This document shows, in pieces, positions 35,744 through 45,120 of a stretch of 64,000 bases of DNA. The notes under the pieces are model-generated. The model had not been told where the DNA came from. It was given only the letters and a program-made list of their open reading frames with translations, and did no database searches. Each line of letters starts with the position of its first letter. Position 1 is the stretch's first letter. Source of the stretch: DATKWD01 sp963704815 (lineage in GTDB: Bacteria; Actinomycetota; Acidimicrobiia; Acidimicrobiales; Salinilacustritrichaceae); assembly GCA_963704815.1 (NCBI GenBank), contig CAVPHU010000001.1, forward strand, positions 1,426,001 to 1,490,000. The letters run 5' to 3'. Position numbers and translations under genes: made by a program.

Positions 35744-35900
35744 CCGAACGGCAGGGCACCGGACTCGTCCACCGGCCTCCGGAATCAGGACCTTCGCCCC
35801 TGCCCTGTTCGCGGATGGGGGCTTAGCGTCGACCCGGGTGACGCGCCCTGCGACCGAGGGGCGCGTCGCCCCCACGCTTGTCACAACGCAGGAGATGCCC

Positions 35901-37319
35901 ATGAAGCCCGGACGCATCGTTGCCCTCGTCATCGGAGTCGTGCTGATCCTTCCGGGGATCGGTGCCTTGCTCGGCGGCTCGGCCCTCGGGCTCGGGTACG
36001 CGTTCGGTCGCGATGACACCGGCTTCTTCGACGCGAGCATTGATCGGCTGGAGACCCCGACGGTCGCCATCACCACCGAGGACGTCGACCTCACCGCCGA
36101 CCCGGGAAGCCCCGATGAGTTCTTCGACGCGATCGATGCGGACGTGCGACTCCGCGTGACCGGGGCGAGCAGCGAACAGGACATCTTCGTGGGCATCGGA
36201 CCCGAGAGGGAGGTCGACCTCTACCTCTCGAGCGTGGCCCACGAAGAGATCCGCCGACTCGATGAGGACGGGCCCGTCTTCCGCACCAGGCAGGGCGGCG
36301 ATGAGATCGATCCGCCGACCGAGCAGTCGTTCTGGACGGTGAGTGCGAGCGGCCGGGGTACCCAGGAGATCGTGTGGGAGGCCGAGAGTGGGCGCTGGGC
36401 GGCCGTGTTGATGAACGCCGACGGCTCGCCCGCCGTGGCCGCCGACGTCGACGTGGGGGTGAAGGCCGGCATCGTGCTGCCCCTCGCCATCGGACTGATG
36501 GTCTTCGGGTTCTTCCTCACCGTAGGCTCGATCGCCCTGATCGTGTTCGGCGCCCGCGGCGCTGCGGCCGAACCGATGACGGCGACGACGGTTCCACCCG
36601 CTCCCGTTCCGAGCCCGACTCCCCGACCGGGCACGCCGGTGACGCTCGAGGCGCGAGTCGACCCCGATCTGTCGAGCTGGCAGTGGCTGGTGAAGTGGTT
36701 CCTGGCCATCCCTCACTACATCGTGCTCTTCTTCCTCTGGATCGGGTTCCTGGTGACGACGACGATCGCGTTCTTCGCCATCCTGTTCACCGGTCGCTAC
36801 CCCGCGAGCCTGTTCGACTACGGGGTCGGCGTCCTCCGCTGGTCCTGGCGCGTGTCCTACTACGCCACGTCCGGCATCGGCACCGACCGCTACCCACCGT
36901 TCAGCCTCGGGTCCGAGCCGGACTACCCGGCGACCCTCGAGATCGACCCGCCCGAGACGCTGTCGCGCGGCCTCGTCCTGGTGAAGTGGTGGCTCCTCGC
37001 CATCCCGCAGTACCTGGTCGTGGGACTCCTGGTCGGCGGCACCGCGGCGTCAGCGTCGGGGACCGAAGAGGCCGTCGGCATCGGCCTGCTTCCTCTGCTG
37101 ACCCTCTTCGTCGGCGTCGTGCTGCTGGTCCGCAAGCGCTATCCACTCGGCATGTTCGATCTGATCATCGGCGGGAACCGCTGGGTCTACCGGGTCATCG
37201 CCTACGCCGCGCTGATGACCGACGAGTACCCGCCGTTCCGCCTCGATCAGGGTGGCCTCGAACCGGCGCAAGGCGCGACCCCACCGCCCCCTAGCGAACC
37301 AGGGCCAGCCGCCACCTGA
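35901..37319 (+). CDS. Membrane protein with two DUF4389 domains
   Basis: 472 aa. An N-terminal membrane segment (IVALVIGVVLILPGIGALLG), then an extracellular beta-rich domain to ~190, another membrane helix, a Pro-rich linker and two DUF4389 modules in the C-terminal half. Each module has the signature W.VKW(F/W)L.IP (QWLVKWFLAIPHYIVLFFLW; LVLVKWWLLAIPQYLVVGLL) and a later YPPF motif (DRYPPFSL; DEYPPFRL). Function unknown. ATG 35901 chosen: AGGAG ends 6 nt upstream. An upstream in-frame start at 35838 lacks support. Confidence 0.8.
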   Translation: MKPGRIVALVIGVVLILPGIGALLGGSALGLGYAFGRDDTGFFDASIDRLETPTVAITTEDVDLTADPGSPDEFFDAIDADVRLRVTGASSEQDIFVGIGPEREVDLYLSSVAHEEIRRLDEDGPVFRTRQGGDEIDPPTEQSFWTVSASGRGTQEIVWEAESGRWAAVLMNADGSPAVAADVDVGVKAGIVLPLAIGLMVFGFFLTVGSIALIVFGARGAAAEPMTATTVPPAPVPSPTPRPGTPVTLEARVDPDLSSWQWLVKWFLAIPHYIVLFFLWIGFLVTTTIAFFAILFTGRYPASLFDYGVGVLRWSWRVSYYATSGIGTDRYPPFSLGSEPDYPATLEIDPPETLSRGLVLVKWWLLAIPQYLVVGLLVGGTAASASGTEEAVGIGLLPLLTLFVGVVLLVRKRYPLGMFDLIIGGNRWVYRVIAYAALMTDEYPPFRLDQGGLEPAQGATPPPPSEPGPAAT

Positions 37320-37327
37320 TCGCACCG

Positions 37328-37333
37328 TAGGGT
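37328..37333 (+). promoter_or_regulatory. -10 box (TAGGGT) of a leaderless promoter
   Basis: TAGGGT ends 6 nt before the GTG at 37340. Confidence 0.45.
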
Positions 37334-37339
37334 CTGACG

Positions 37340-38189
37340 GTGGGCCAGGAATCGACACCTCGAACCGCGTTCGTGCTCGGGGGCGGTGGGCGATGGGGTG
37401 CCGTCGAGGTCGGCATGCTGCAGGCCCTGGTCGACGCCGAGATCACGCCCGACCTCGTCCTGGGCACCAGCATCGGTGCGTTGAACGGCGCGGTGTTCTC
37501 GGCCGACCCGACCTCGGCTGGCATCAGCCGGCTGCGCCAGATGTGGGACGAGGTGCAGACGTCTCAGGTCCTCCGCTCCAACGTGATCGAACGCGCGCAA
37601 GGTCCTCGCCCGACTCCGGGTGGCGATCCACGACCCGGCGGATCTCCGAGAGATCCTCGTTCATGCCCTTTCGGGCAGAACCTTCGACAACCTGGACGTA
37701 CACTTCGAGTGCGTCGCCGCATCGATCGAGCAGGCCGCGGAGCAGTGGTTCTCGACCGGCGATCTCATCGAGCCGCTGCTCGCCTCGGCCGCGATTCCCG
37801 GACTGTTCCCACCGATCGAGATCGATGGCGAGCACTACTACGACGGCGGACTCGTGAACTCGGTGCCGGTCGACCGGGCGCTCGACCTCGGAGCGACGGA
37901 GATCTACGTGCTCCAGGTCGGCCGGCTCGAACAACCGCTGCGGGTCCCGACGCGTATCCACGAGACCGCGCTCATCGCGTTCGAGATCTCGCGGCGCCAC
38001 CGCTTCGGCGCACAGCGCGCCCGAGAGATCCCCGGCGTGACCATGCACGTGCTCCCGAGCGCGAACGCCGTCGCGTTCGACGACCGCCGTCAGGTCAAGT
38101 GGACCGACCTCGGCGAGACGGCGACCCTCATCGACGGAGCCCAGCGGGCCAGCGCCGCATACCTGGCCGCCCAGAACGGCCGCCGATGA
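37340..38189 (+). CDS. Patatin-like phospholipase, split by a +1 frameshift
   Basis: Serine lipid acyl hydrolase. The first frame has the oxyanion loop VLGGGGRWGAVEVGML and nucleophile elbow LGTSIGALNG (GxSxG). The +1 frame carries ASAAIPGLFPPIEIDGEHYY and the catalytic Asp in DGGLVNSVPVDRAL, then runs to the stop at 38189. The switch is at about 37592-37598 within CGCGCGC; dropping one base gives ERRKVLARLRVAIHDPADL. Both catalytic residues are kept, so the gene is probably intact in the organism. GTG start with a leaderless -10 box. The stop overlaps the next ATG. Confidence 0.82.
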
Positions 38190-39251
38190 AGCGGGTCCCG
38201 CCGTACCTCGTCCGCCGTTTGGTGTGGAACCCGCTGTTCGTGGTCGCGACCGTCGCCCTCTTCAGCACGCTTCCCATCTGGGCGCTGGTGGCGGCGTTCG
38301 CATCGCGGGTGATCCCAGGCCGCTGGAGACCGCTCCGGGTCGCCTGGTTCCTGTTCGTCTACCTGTTCTACGAGTCGGTCATGCTGGTCGCCCTCTTCGG
38401 GCTGTGGGTCGTCTCGGGACTCGGTCGGAAACTCGATGCTCCCTGGTTCCAGGACATCCACTACCGCCTTGCCGCGTGGTGGCTGCGCCGTGTGATGGGC
38501 AGTGCCCGCTTCACGTTCAACCTCCGGTTCTGTGACGACGACCCCGACGGCCACGAGCGCACCCCTGTCCGAACCCCTGCTCGTGTTGAGCCGTCATGCG
38601 GGTCCGGGCGACTCGTTCCTCCTCGTCGACGCGGTGCTCAACGACGCCGGTCGCAAGCCCCGCATCGTCCTGAAGGACCTGCTCCAGCTCGATCCATGTG
38701 TCGACATCGCGCTCAACCGCCTTCCCAACGCGTTCGTGCCGAGCACCGGTCGTGCCGGCGATGCCGTGGTCGAGGCCATCGGGGAGCTGGCGGGGTCCAT
38801 GACGGCCGGCGACGCGCTCGTCATCTTCCCTGAGGGCGGCAACTACACCGAAGGGCGCCACTCGCGCGCGGTGGAGAAGCTCGAGGAGATCGGTCGGCCG
38901 ATGCTCGCGGCCCAGGCGCAGCAGATGCAACACCTCCTCCCGCCCAAGCCGGCCGGCTCGCTCGCCGCCATCGCCGCCGCCCCCGATGCACACGTCGCGT
39001 TCGTCGGTCACGTCGGACTCGAGGAGCTGACGACCCTCGGAGATCTGTGGCGCGGTCTGCCCATGGACTCCGCCATCACGACGCGGATCTGGTACGTCGC
39101 CCCGACGGAGATCCCGCCCGAACCCGAGCGCGAGCAGTGGCTGTACGACTGCTGGAGCCGGATGGACGGTTGGATCGAATCGACCATCACCGCCGAGACT
39201 CGGGCCGCAGAACCGGATAGTGACAAAGGTCCCTTGCCTGCTGGGCCATAA
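38186..39251 (+). CDS. 1-acyl-glycerol-3-phosphate acyltransferase-like protein, split by a +1 frameshift
   Basis: The N-terminal frame encodes two membrane helices (VVATVALFSTLPIWALVAAF; LFVYLFYESVMLVALFGLW). The +1 frame holds the acyltransferase motifs: LVLSRHAGPGDSF (HxxxxD), and VIFPEGGNYTEGR (FPEG). Removing one C from the CCCC at 38542-38545 joins them as DDDPTATSAPLSEPLLVLS. The full protein would be ~354 aa. It overlaps the patatin gene by ATGA, suggesting a deacylation/reacylation pair acting on phospholipid or glycerolipid at the membrane. Confidence 0.75.
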
Positions 39252-39302
39252 TCGTTCTAGAAGCTGTGCACCCCCGCCGACGGCGACCACCTGAGGAGCA
39301 AT

Positions 39303-39839
39303 GTGACCGTCACTGACGACCCGACCGATGACTCTGCCGACACGACGGCGCCACCGGTGACCGACGAGACGAGCAGCGAATTGCTGTTCGGTCCCGGCCA
39401 GTCGGCCTGGCTCGCGGTGGTCACCGTGGTCGCCGTGGTCGCGTTGGCGGTGTCGTTCGTGGCCTTGGTGATGGCGTCGAACGATGAAGGCGGTGGCACG
39501 GCAGCGCCGGCCGGACCGGCGACCGAACTCAGCATCGTCACGAGTGAGTTCGCATTCGACCCGGCCAACGTGACGATCGTCGCCGACACCGATGTGCCCG
39601 TGACGCTCGAGAACAGCGGGTCGATCGAGCACAACTGGAACGTGCTGGCCCTCGGCGAGGAGATCGGATCCGAGAGCGAGTTCGACGAATCACTCGTCGA
39701 AGCTGCGATCGGCCCGGTGGACGCCGGAGCGACCGACACCGGCAGCGTCAACCTCGCAGCCGGCAACTATCAGGTCATCTGCACCATCGCCGGGCACTTC
39801 GACGCCGGGATGGAGGGCGATCTGGTGGTCGGAGCGTGA
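39303..39839 (+). CDS. Membrane-anchored cupredoxin
   Basis: 178 aa from GTG 39303 with GAGGAG 4-5 nt upstream. A membrane helix (WLAVVTVVAVVALAVSFVAL) precedes a plastocyanin-like domain. Copper ligands are His in SIEHNWNVLAL and the C..H...M set in CTIAGHFDAGM. It is the first gene of the ba3 oxidase operon (GTGA overlap with the next), so it is likely the electron donor to the oxidase CuA site on the outer membrane face. Confidence 0.85.
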   Translation: MTVTDDPTDDSADTTAPPVTDETSSELLFGPGQSAWLAVVTVVAVVALAVSFVALVMASNDEGGGTAAPAGPATELSIVTSEFAFDPANVTIVADTDVPVTLENSGSIEHNWNVLALGEEIGSESEFDESLVEAAIGPVDAGATDTGSVNLAAGNYQVICTIAGHFDAGMEGDLVVGA

Positions 39840-39985
39840 GCGACGGCAGCGAGGTCGAACCCGACACCGCCCACGAGGAAGAAGAGGACGAGCCCCACGG
39901 CACCTTGGCCATGATGGTGCTCTTCGGGCTGCTCATCATCGCCATGTGGGTCTGGATGTACGTGACGTTGCTGGAACGGAGTTGA
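39836..39985 (+). CDS. Cytochrome c oxidase subunit IIa (ba3 type)
   Basis: 49 aa from GTG 39836, too short for common ORF filters. An acidic N-terminus (HEEEEDEPHGTL) precedes one membrane helix MMVLFGLLIIAMWVWMYVTL ending LERS. The PxGTL...W...Y pattern and its place directly before subunit II match the small single-helix subunit IIa of ba3-type oxidases. It overlaps the cupredoxin stop. Confidence 0.8.
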   Translation: MSDGSEVEPDTAHEEEEDEPHGTLAMMVLFGLLIIAMWVWMYVTLLERS

Positions 39986-39989
39986 GGCC

Positions 39990-40475
39990 GTGAAGATCGA
40001 ACGGTACGAGAAGTACTTCATGATCGCGGTCGCCGTCTTCCTCGGTCTGGCCGTCGGTGCGCTGATCCTCACCATCACCCAGGACCACGCCTCTCTGCCC
40101 GAACCCGCCGATCGCGTCGACCCACAGTTGGTGCGGAGCACTCCTCCATTCGACGAACCGGGCATCCGCGATCTCGGCAACAACGAGTACGAGGTCGTGA
40201 TGGTGGCCGCGGCATGGCAGTGGACCCCCAACGAGATCACGCTTCCGGCCGGGGCCACGGTGAACCTCACGGTGACCTCGGTCGATGTCATCCACGGCAT
40301 CCGAATCCCCGACACCAACGTCAATGCCATGATCATCCCCGGTCAGGTCACCGACGTGTCGCTCACCTTCGACGAGCCGGGCCAGTACTCCCTGATCTGC
40401 CACGAGTACTGCGGCATCGGCCATCAGAACATGGGTGGACGCTTCACGATCGTTGACGAGGAGAGCAACTCATGA
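39990..40475 (+). CDS. Cytochrome c oxidase subunit II, ba3 type
   Basis: 161 aa with one N-terminal membrane helix (FMIAVAVFLGLAVGALILTI) and a CuA cupredoxin domain. The CuA site is HGIRIPDT plus CHEYCGIGHQNM (C-x3-C-x3-H-x2-M). The short single-helix form is typical of B-family oxidases. GTG start 4 nt after the IIa stop. Overlaps subunit I by ATGA. Confidence 0.93.
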   Translation: MKIERYEKYFMIAVAVFLGLAVGALILTITQDHASLPEPADRVDPQLVRSTPPFDEPGIRDLGNNEYEVVMVAAAWQWTPNEITLPAGATVNLTVTSVDVIHGIRIPDTNVNAMIIPGQVTDVSLTFDEPGQYSLICHEYCGIGHQNMGGRFTIVDEESNS

Positions 40476-42199
40476 CCCTGCTCGACGATCCACCGCCCGA
40501 AGCGGCCGAACCCGAGCCCGATCCCCCCGCCCAAGCCGCCACCGGATGGCGCATCGATCTGCCCAACGTGACGACGGCCGATCTCCGGCCGGTGAAGTGG
40601 CAGCTCTACCTGTCGTTGTTCGGACTCTTCCTGGGCGTGCTGATGGGCCTGCTCCAGGCGTTCGAGCGCAACGGTCAGAACCTCTACGACGAGGTTCCGG
40701 TGCTCCAGAGCTACTACCAGGGCCTGACCCTCCACGGGGTCGCCCTGGCCCTCGTGTTCACGTTCGCGTTCGCCAACGCGCTGATGCCGCTGCTCACCAT
40801 GCGAGGGCTCCAGCGTCCGATGACGAGCCGGGCGATCTCGAACGCGGCGCTCTACACCGCGTGGGGAGGTGTGGCCCTCGCCGCGTGGGCGATCCTGGCC
40901 AACAAGGCGACGGTGCTGTTCACCTTCTATGCGCCCCTCCAGGCGACCCCCGCGTTCTACATCGGTGCGGTCCTCCTGGTCGTCAGCACCTGGCTGACCA
41001 CGCTCAACATGTTGCTCACGTTGCGGCAGTGGCGTCGTGACCAGCCCAAGGGCACCCGCATCCCGCTGGTGGCGTTCGCGTCGATCATCACCATGCTCAT
41101 GTGGTTCGTCGCTTCGCTCGGAATCGCGGCCGAGATCCTCTACTGGCTACTCCCGTGGTCGCTCGGCCTCCGCGATCTCGTCGACCCGCAGTTCACCCGC
41201 ATCCTGTTCTGGTTCACCGGTCACCCGATCGTCTACTTCTGGCTCCTGCCGATCTACGTCAGCTGGTACTGCCTGCTGCCCCGGCAGGTCGGCGGGAAGC
41301 TCTACAGCGACGGCCTGACGCGGATCGCCTTCGTCTCGTTCCTCGTGCTGTTGCCCGTCGGCGTCCACCACCAGTTCACCGACCCGGGCATCCCGATGTC
41401 GTCGAAGACCCTCCAGTGGCTGCTCACCTTCGGCATCTTCTACCCCTCGATGGTCACCGCCTTCAGCGTGTTCACCGCGCTCGAGCAAGGGGGCCGCAAG
41501 CGAGGCGGCAAAGGCCTGTTCGGATGGATCTTCAAGTTGCCGTGGCGCGACCCGTCGGTCAATGCTCAGCTGCTCGCCGGACTCGCGTTCATGCTCGGCG
41601 GTGCCTCCGGCCTGATCAACGCGAGCTACACCGTGAACCTCGTCGTCCACAACACGTCGTTCATCGTCGGACACTTCCACCTGACCGTGGGCACCGCCGT
41701 CGCCCTGTCGATCATGGGCATCTCGTACTGGCTGGTGCCCTACCTCACCGGCAAGCGGCTCTTCGCCCCGGGGCTGGCCGTCGCCCAGGCCTGGGTCTGG
41801 TGGATCGGTGTGATGATCTTCGCCCGCGGCCAGATGTGGGGCGGCATCGAGGGCGTCCCCCGCAGGACCCAGCTCCGCGACGCGGTCTACTACGCCGACA
41901 ACCCGAACTGGCACTGGCCGACCATGTTCACCGCGGTGGGCGGGATGATCATGTTCATCGGTGGTGTCATGTTCTTCGTCGTGCTGTTCGGCACGATCTT
42001 CAGCCGCCGCGTCGTCACCGAACGCCAGGAGATCCCGGTCACCGACGTCGAGCACGGAGCCAAGGAGAGCTGGCGGGTGCTCGACAGCATCGGCACGTGG
42101 GTCACCATCGCCGCGGTTCTGAGCGTGCTCGTGTACGGCGAGGTCATCCTGCACTACTGGCCCATCAACAACGTGTCACCAGGCATACGCGTCTGGTGA
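40472..42199 (+). CDS. Cytochrome c oxidase subunit I, ba3 type
   Basis: 575 aa haem-copper oxidase. CuB/haem ligands: the GHPIVYFWLLP helix, VHHQFTD, and HNTSFIVGHFHLTVG with the distal and proximal His residues. LTLHGVALALVFTFAF carries the low-spin haem His. The sequence type and the IIa partner point to a ba3 (B-family) terminal oxidase, usually high O2 affinity. No CtaA/CtaB haem-synthesis genes are in the window. Confidence 0.95.
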   Translation: MTLLDDPPPEAAEPEPDPPAQAATGWRIDLPNVTTADLRPVKWQLYLSLFGLFLGVLMGLLQAFERNGQNLYDEVPVLQSYYQGLTLHGVALALVFTFAFANALMPLLTMRGLQRPMTSRAISNAALYTAWGGVALAAWAILANKATVLFTFYAPLQATPAFYIGAVLLVVSTWLTTLNMLLTLRQWRRDQPKGTRIPLVAFASIITMLMWFVASLGIAAEILYWLLPWSLGLRDLVDPQFTRILFWFTGHPIVYFWLLPIYVSWYCLLPRQVGGKLYSDGLTRIAFVSFLVLLPVGVHHQFTDPGIPMSSKTLQWLLTFGIFYPSMVTAFSVFTALEQGGRKRGGKGLFGWIFKLPWRDPSVNAQLLAGLAFMLGGASGLINASYTVNLVVHNTSFIVGHFHLTVGTAVALSIMGISYWLVPYLTGKRLFAPGLAVAQAWVWWIGVMIFARGQMWGGIEGVPRRTQLRDAVYYADNPNWHWPTMFTAVGGMIMFIGGVMFFVVLFGTIFSRRVVTERQEIPVTDVEHGAKESWRVLDSIGTWVTIAAVLSVLVYGEVILHYWPINNVSPGIRVW

Positions 42200-42205
42200 C
42201 ACGTC

Positions 42206-42219
42206 GAGCCGGAAGGCTC
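42206..42219. terminator. Hairpin between convergent genes
   Basis: GAGCC, loop GGAA, GGCTC, between the subunit I stop and the HPF-like gene stop. Short stem, no T-run. Confidence 0.35.
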
Positions 42220-42574
42220 AGTCGGTGTCGCGCAGGTGCCGGTTGTGGCGCGGCTCGTTCTTGTTCTTGAGATCGGTGATCTGCCGGATGAGGTCGTCGC
42301 GGACCTCGATGAGGGCGTCGTCGTAGCCGGTGTGGGTCGAGATCGCGATCAGTGTCGGCGACCCGGCGATCCTGGCCTCGAGGGTGGTGCGCTGACTCGG
42401 GGTGTCGCGCTCCTTGATCGACAACAACAGCTCGACCGCATCGGGACGGAACGAACGCAGCCGGTGCTCGAGGCTCCCGAAGTGCTCGAGCACCGCCTCG
42501 CGGTCGCTCGGGCTGAGCCCACCGCCGAGGCGCAGGCTTCCATCGACGGTGGCGACATCGTTCGACTCGGACAT
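42218..42574 (-). CDS. Ribosome hibernation (HPF/S30AE)-like protein
   Basis: 118 aa from ATG 42574 with AGGGAG 4 nt upstream. The pattern LEHRLRSFRPDAVELLLSIK, TLEARIAGSPTLIAISTHTG and DDALIEVRDDLIRQITDLK resembles the beta-alpha-beta3-alpha S30AE fold of hibernation factors. No long-form C-terminal dimerisation domain. Similarity judged by eye; a general nucleic-acid-binding protein is the alternative. Confidence 0.55.
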   Translation of the reverse strand: MSESNDVATVDGSLRLGGGLSPSDREAVLEHFGSLEHRLRSFRPDAVELLLSIKERDTPSQRTTLEARIAGSPTLIAISTHTGYDDALIEVRDDLIRQITDLKNKNEPRHNRHLRDTD

Positions 42575-42702
42575 GGGTGCTCCCTGGACGGTTGGTTGGG
42601 GCGGCGCCCCGGAACGGCGACCGTAGCCGACCTCGAATCTCGGCCCCGAACGCGGCCGAGGCGATAGACCAGGGGTGACGAACGACCTGGAGGTCGACAC
42701 CC

Positions 42703-43830
42703 ATGCCACGCCAACTCCGCTCGACCGTGACCGAGAACCGGACCCTCGAGCTGTCGATCGTCGACGTCGACGTGCCCGAACCGGGCGACGACCAGGTCGT
42801 GATCCGGGTCGACGCGGCGCCGATCAATCCATCGGACCTCGGCGCGATCTTCGGACCCGCCGACCTGACGACGGCCCGCGAGGTGGGAGACGGTCCCGAC
42901 CGGACGATCGTCGCCGACATCCCCGAGCACCTGATGCGGATGGTCGAAGGACGGATCGGCCATCCGGTCCCGCTCGGCAACGAAGGCGCCGGCGTCGTGG
43001 TGGCGGCCGGGTCCGCTGATGCGGCGCAGGCGCTCCTCGGCCGAACGGTCGCCACGCTCGGCGGCGCCATGTACTCGCAGTTCCGTGTCGCGCCGGTCGA
43101 CGCCTGTCTCACCCTCCCCGACGGCACCACGGCGGCGGAAGGTGCGTCGTGCTTCGTGAACCCGCTCACCGCCCTGGGCATGGTCGAGACCATGCGTCTC
43201 GAGGGCCACTCCGCGCTCGTGCACACCGCCGCTGCCTCGAACCTCGGGCAGATGCTCGTGAAGCTGTGTCAGGTCGACGGCGTCGATCTGGTCAATGTCG
43301 TTCGGCGGCCCGAACAGGTCGAGCTCCTCGAGGGTCTGGGTGCCGCCCACGTCTGCAACTCCGGCGACGATGACTTCATGAGCTCGCTCATCGATGCCGT
43401 CACCATCACCGATGCGACGCTCGGCTTCGATGCGACCGGGGGCGGCACGCTCGCCGGGAGGATCCTCACTGCGATGGAGGCCGCGCAGAGCGCCAAGCAG
43501 GGTGCCACCGGCCGGTATGGGTCGAGCACCCACAAGCAGGTGTACATCTACGGTGGGCTCGACCGATCGCCCACCGAGCTCACGCGGAGCTTCGGCATGG
43601 CGTGGGGACTGGGGGGTTGGCTGCTCCCGGTGTTCCTCGACCGCGTCGGGCCGCAGCGGGCGCAGGAGCTGCGCGAGCGAGTCGCGGCCGAGATCACGAC
43701 GACGTTCGCGAGCAGCTACACCGCGGTGATCTCGCTCGAGGAGGCGCTGACCGTCGACGCCGTGCGCGGGTACGGCAGGCAGGCAACCGGCGAGAAGTAC
43801 CTGGTCGACCCGAACAAGGACCTGAGCTGA
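42703..43830 (+). CDS. MDR-family zinc-type alcohol dehydrogenase/quinone oxidoreductase-like protein
   Basis: 375 aa. GroES-like N-terminal domain (INPSDLGAIFG ... PVPLGNEGAGVVVAAGS) and a Rossmann domain (GHSALVHTAAASNLGQMLVK, then VNVVRRPEQVELLEGLGAAH). The usual catalytic-zinc Cys/His set is not evident, so a zinc-independent quinone or enoyl reductase-type member is likely. GGAGG lies 9 nt before the ATG. It converges on the CBS-domain gene. Confidence 0.82.
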   Translation: MPRQLRSTVTENRTLELSIVDVDVPEPGDDQVVIRVDAAPINPSDLGAIFGPADLTTAREVGDGPDRTIVADIPEHLMRMVEGRIGHPVPLGNEGAGVVVAAGSADAAQALLGRTVATLGGAMYSQFRVAPVDACLTLPDGTTAAEGASCFVNPLTALGMVETMRLEGHSALVHTAAASNLGQMLVKLCQVDGVDLVNVVRRPEQVELLEGLGAAHVCNSGDDDFMSSLIDAVTITDATLGFDATGGGTLAGRILTAMEAAQSAKQGATGRYGSSTHKQVYIYGGLDRSPTELTRSFGMAWGLGGWLLPVFLDRVGPQRAQELRERVAAEITTTFASSYTAVISLEEALTVDAVRGYGRQATGEKYLVDPNKDLS

Positions 43831-43832
43831 AC

Positions 43833-44501
43833 TCAGATCTTCGGGTCGGGGTGGCGCGCCACCACCTCGTTGGTCACGTCGACGACGCCCGAGATCGACC
43901 AGACGACCGCAGTCAGCACCGAGACATCGGAGGGGTAGTCGGCGGCCCCGGTGAGCGACACGATGCCGTCGTGCACGTCGATGTCGATCTCGGTGTGCTC
44001 GGGTGACCGCAGCGGGTCGGCGAACGCATCGGTCACGGCTCGGTGCAACTCCTCGTCGGTGCGGTGCAGCGCTCGCAGGAGGTCGGTCCGTGAGACGATC
44101 CCGACCAGGCGGCCACCCGGGTCGACCACCGGCAGGCGCTTCACATCCCCCTCGATGAGCCGCCGAGCCGCCACCCGGATGTCCTCGGACGGAGCTGCGG
44201 TCACCACCTTCGACGATGTCATCAGCTGGCTGGCCAGATGACCCTTGGCCTTCACGGCCCAGGCGGTCTCGCCGCCGCTCACCAGGTCGGCGATGACCTC
44301 GAGGGGACGCCGGCGCCGGCCGCCGAAGGCCTGCTTCGACACCAGGTCGGCCTCGGTCACGATGCCGACCAACGAGCCGTCGTCGTCGACGATCGGGACG
44401 CCACTCACGTCGTTGGTGATCAGCAGGTCGACCAACTCGGGAAACGGGGTGTCGGGCTTCGCCACCGTCACGTCGGTCGTCATCACGTCTCGGATGCGCA
44501 C
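43833..44501 (-). CDS. CBS-pair and BON domain protein
   Basis: 222 aa from GTG 44501 (GAGGA upstream). Two CBS motifs (VSGVPIVDDDGSLVGIVTEA, DLV...; KRLPVVDPGGRLVGIVSRTD) bind adenosyl ligands such as AMP in the family. The C-terminal ~70 residues form a BON domain (IDIDVHDGIVSLTGAADYPS ... VTNEVV). CBS-BON proteins are common stress-associated regulators in actinobacteria. It is divergent from a universal stress protein, which supports a shared stress role. Confidence 0.88.
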   Translation of the reverse strand: MRIRDVMTTDVTVAKPDTPFPELVDLLITNDVSGVPIVDDDGSLVGIVTEADLVSKQAFGGRRRRPLEVIADLVSGGETAWAVKAKGHLASQLMTSSKVVTAAPSEDIRVAARRLIEGDVKRLPVVDPGGRLVGIVSRTDLLRALHRTDEELHRAVTDAFADPLRSPEHTEIDIDVHDGIVSLTGAADYPSDVSVLTAVVWSISGVVDVTNEVVARHPDPKI

Positions 44502-44660
44502 AGCAGGTCCTCTTCGGGTCTCGGTCGGTCTCGCCGCCTCAGGATCGCCGACCACGTCGGCCGCGGGAAGGGTCCAACGACTCTCAGCAGGCCGAGGACG
44601 TGGCCCGATCGGGACCGGCGGTCCTTGTTCCGTGGCGGCGAACGGGGAAAGATCCGGCCC

Positions 44661-45089
44661 ATGGGCCGGATCGTGGTGGGCGTCGACGAGTCGGACAACG
44701 CCCGCGCCGCCCTCGCCTGGGCGATGGCCGAGGCGAGGTGCCGCGCCGATCGGCTCGAGGCCGTCACCGCCTGGCACGAGCCCTACCTCGGCGGAACGGC
44801 CGCGGTGCCGCTCCCCATCGATCCGGACTCGCTGGAGGAATCACATCGAAACCGGCTCGAGACCATCATCGCGGAGGTCCGGGGTGATGCGTCGGACCCG
44901 GTGGTCGAGGCGACGCTGGTCCGTGGCACGGCAACAGCCGCCCTGCTGGAGGTGTCCGAGGGAGCCGACCTCCTGGTCGTCGGCTCTCGTGGGCAGGGCG
45001 GGTTCCTCGGGCTGCTCCTCGGATCGGTGACCCAGCAGGTCGTGTCACACGCGCCGTGCCCGGTCGTCGTCGTCCCCGGGGATCATTGA
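44661..45089 (+). CDS. Universal stress protein (UspA family)
   Basis: 142 aa single Usp domain. It starts MGRIVVGVDESDNARAALAW; the ATP-binding signature G-2x-G-9x-G-S is in VVGSRGQGGFLGLLLGSVTQ, followed by VVSHAPCPVVVVP. Probably nucleotide-binding. Divergent from the CBS-BON gene with ~160 nt between. Confidence 0.92.
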   Translation: MGRIVVGVDESDNARAALAWAMAEARCRADRLEAVTAWHEPYLGGTAAVPLPIDPDSLEESHRNRLETIIAEVRGDASDPVVEATLVRGTATAALLEVSEGADLLVVGSRGQGGFLGLLLGSVTQQVVSHAPCPVVVVPGDH

Positions 45090-45120
45090 CGAGTGGCGCA
45101 CGGATGAACGCCTAGGACAC

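Noticed and set aside
35744..35900. Inverted repeat around GGCAGGGCA ... TGCCCTG
   Set aside because: The arms are ~45 nt apart and imperfect, and there is no T-run; not a convincing terminator.
33836..36196. Open frame extending the MpaB gene to 36196
   Set aside because: It runs antisense to the MBL-REC-GAF gene; conserved sequence begins only after ATG 33835.
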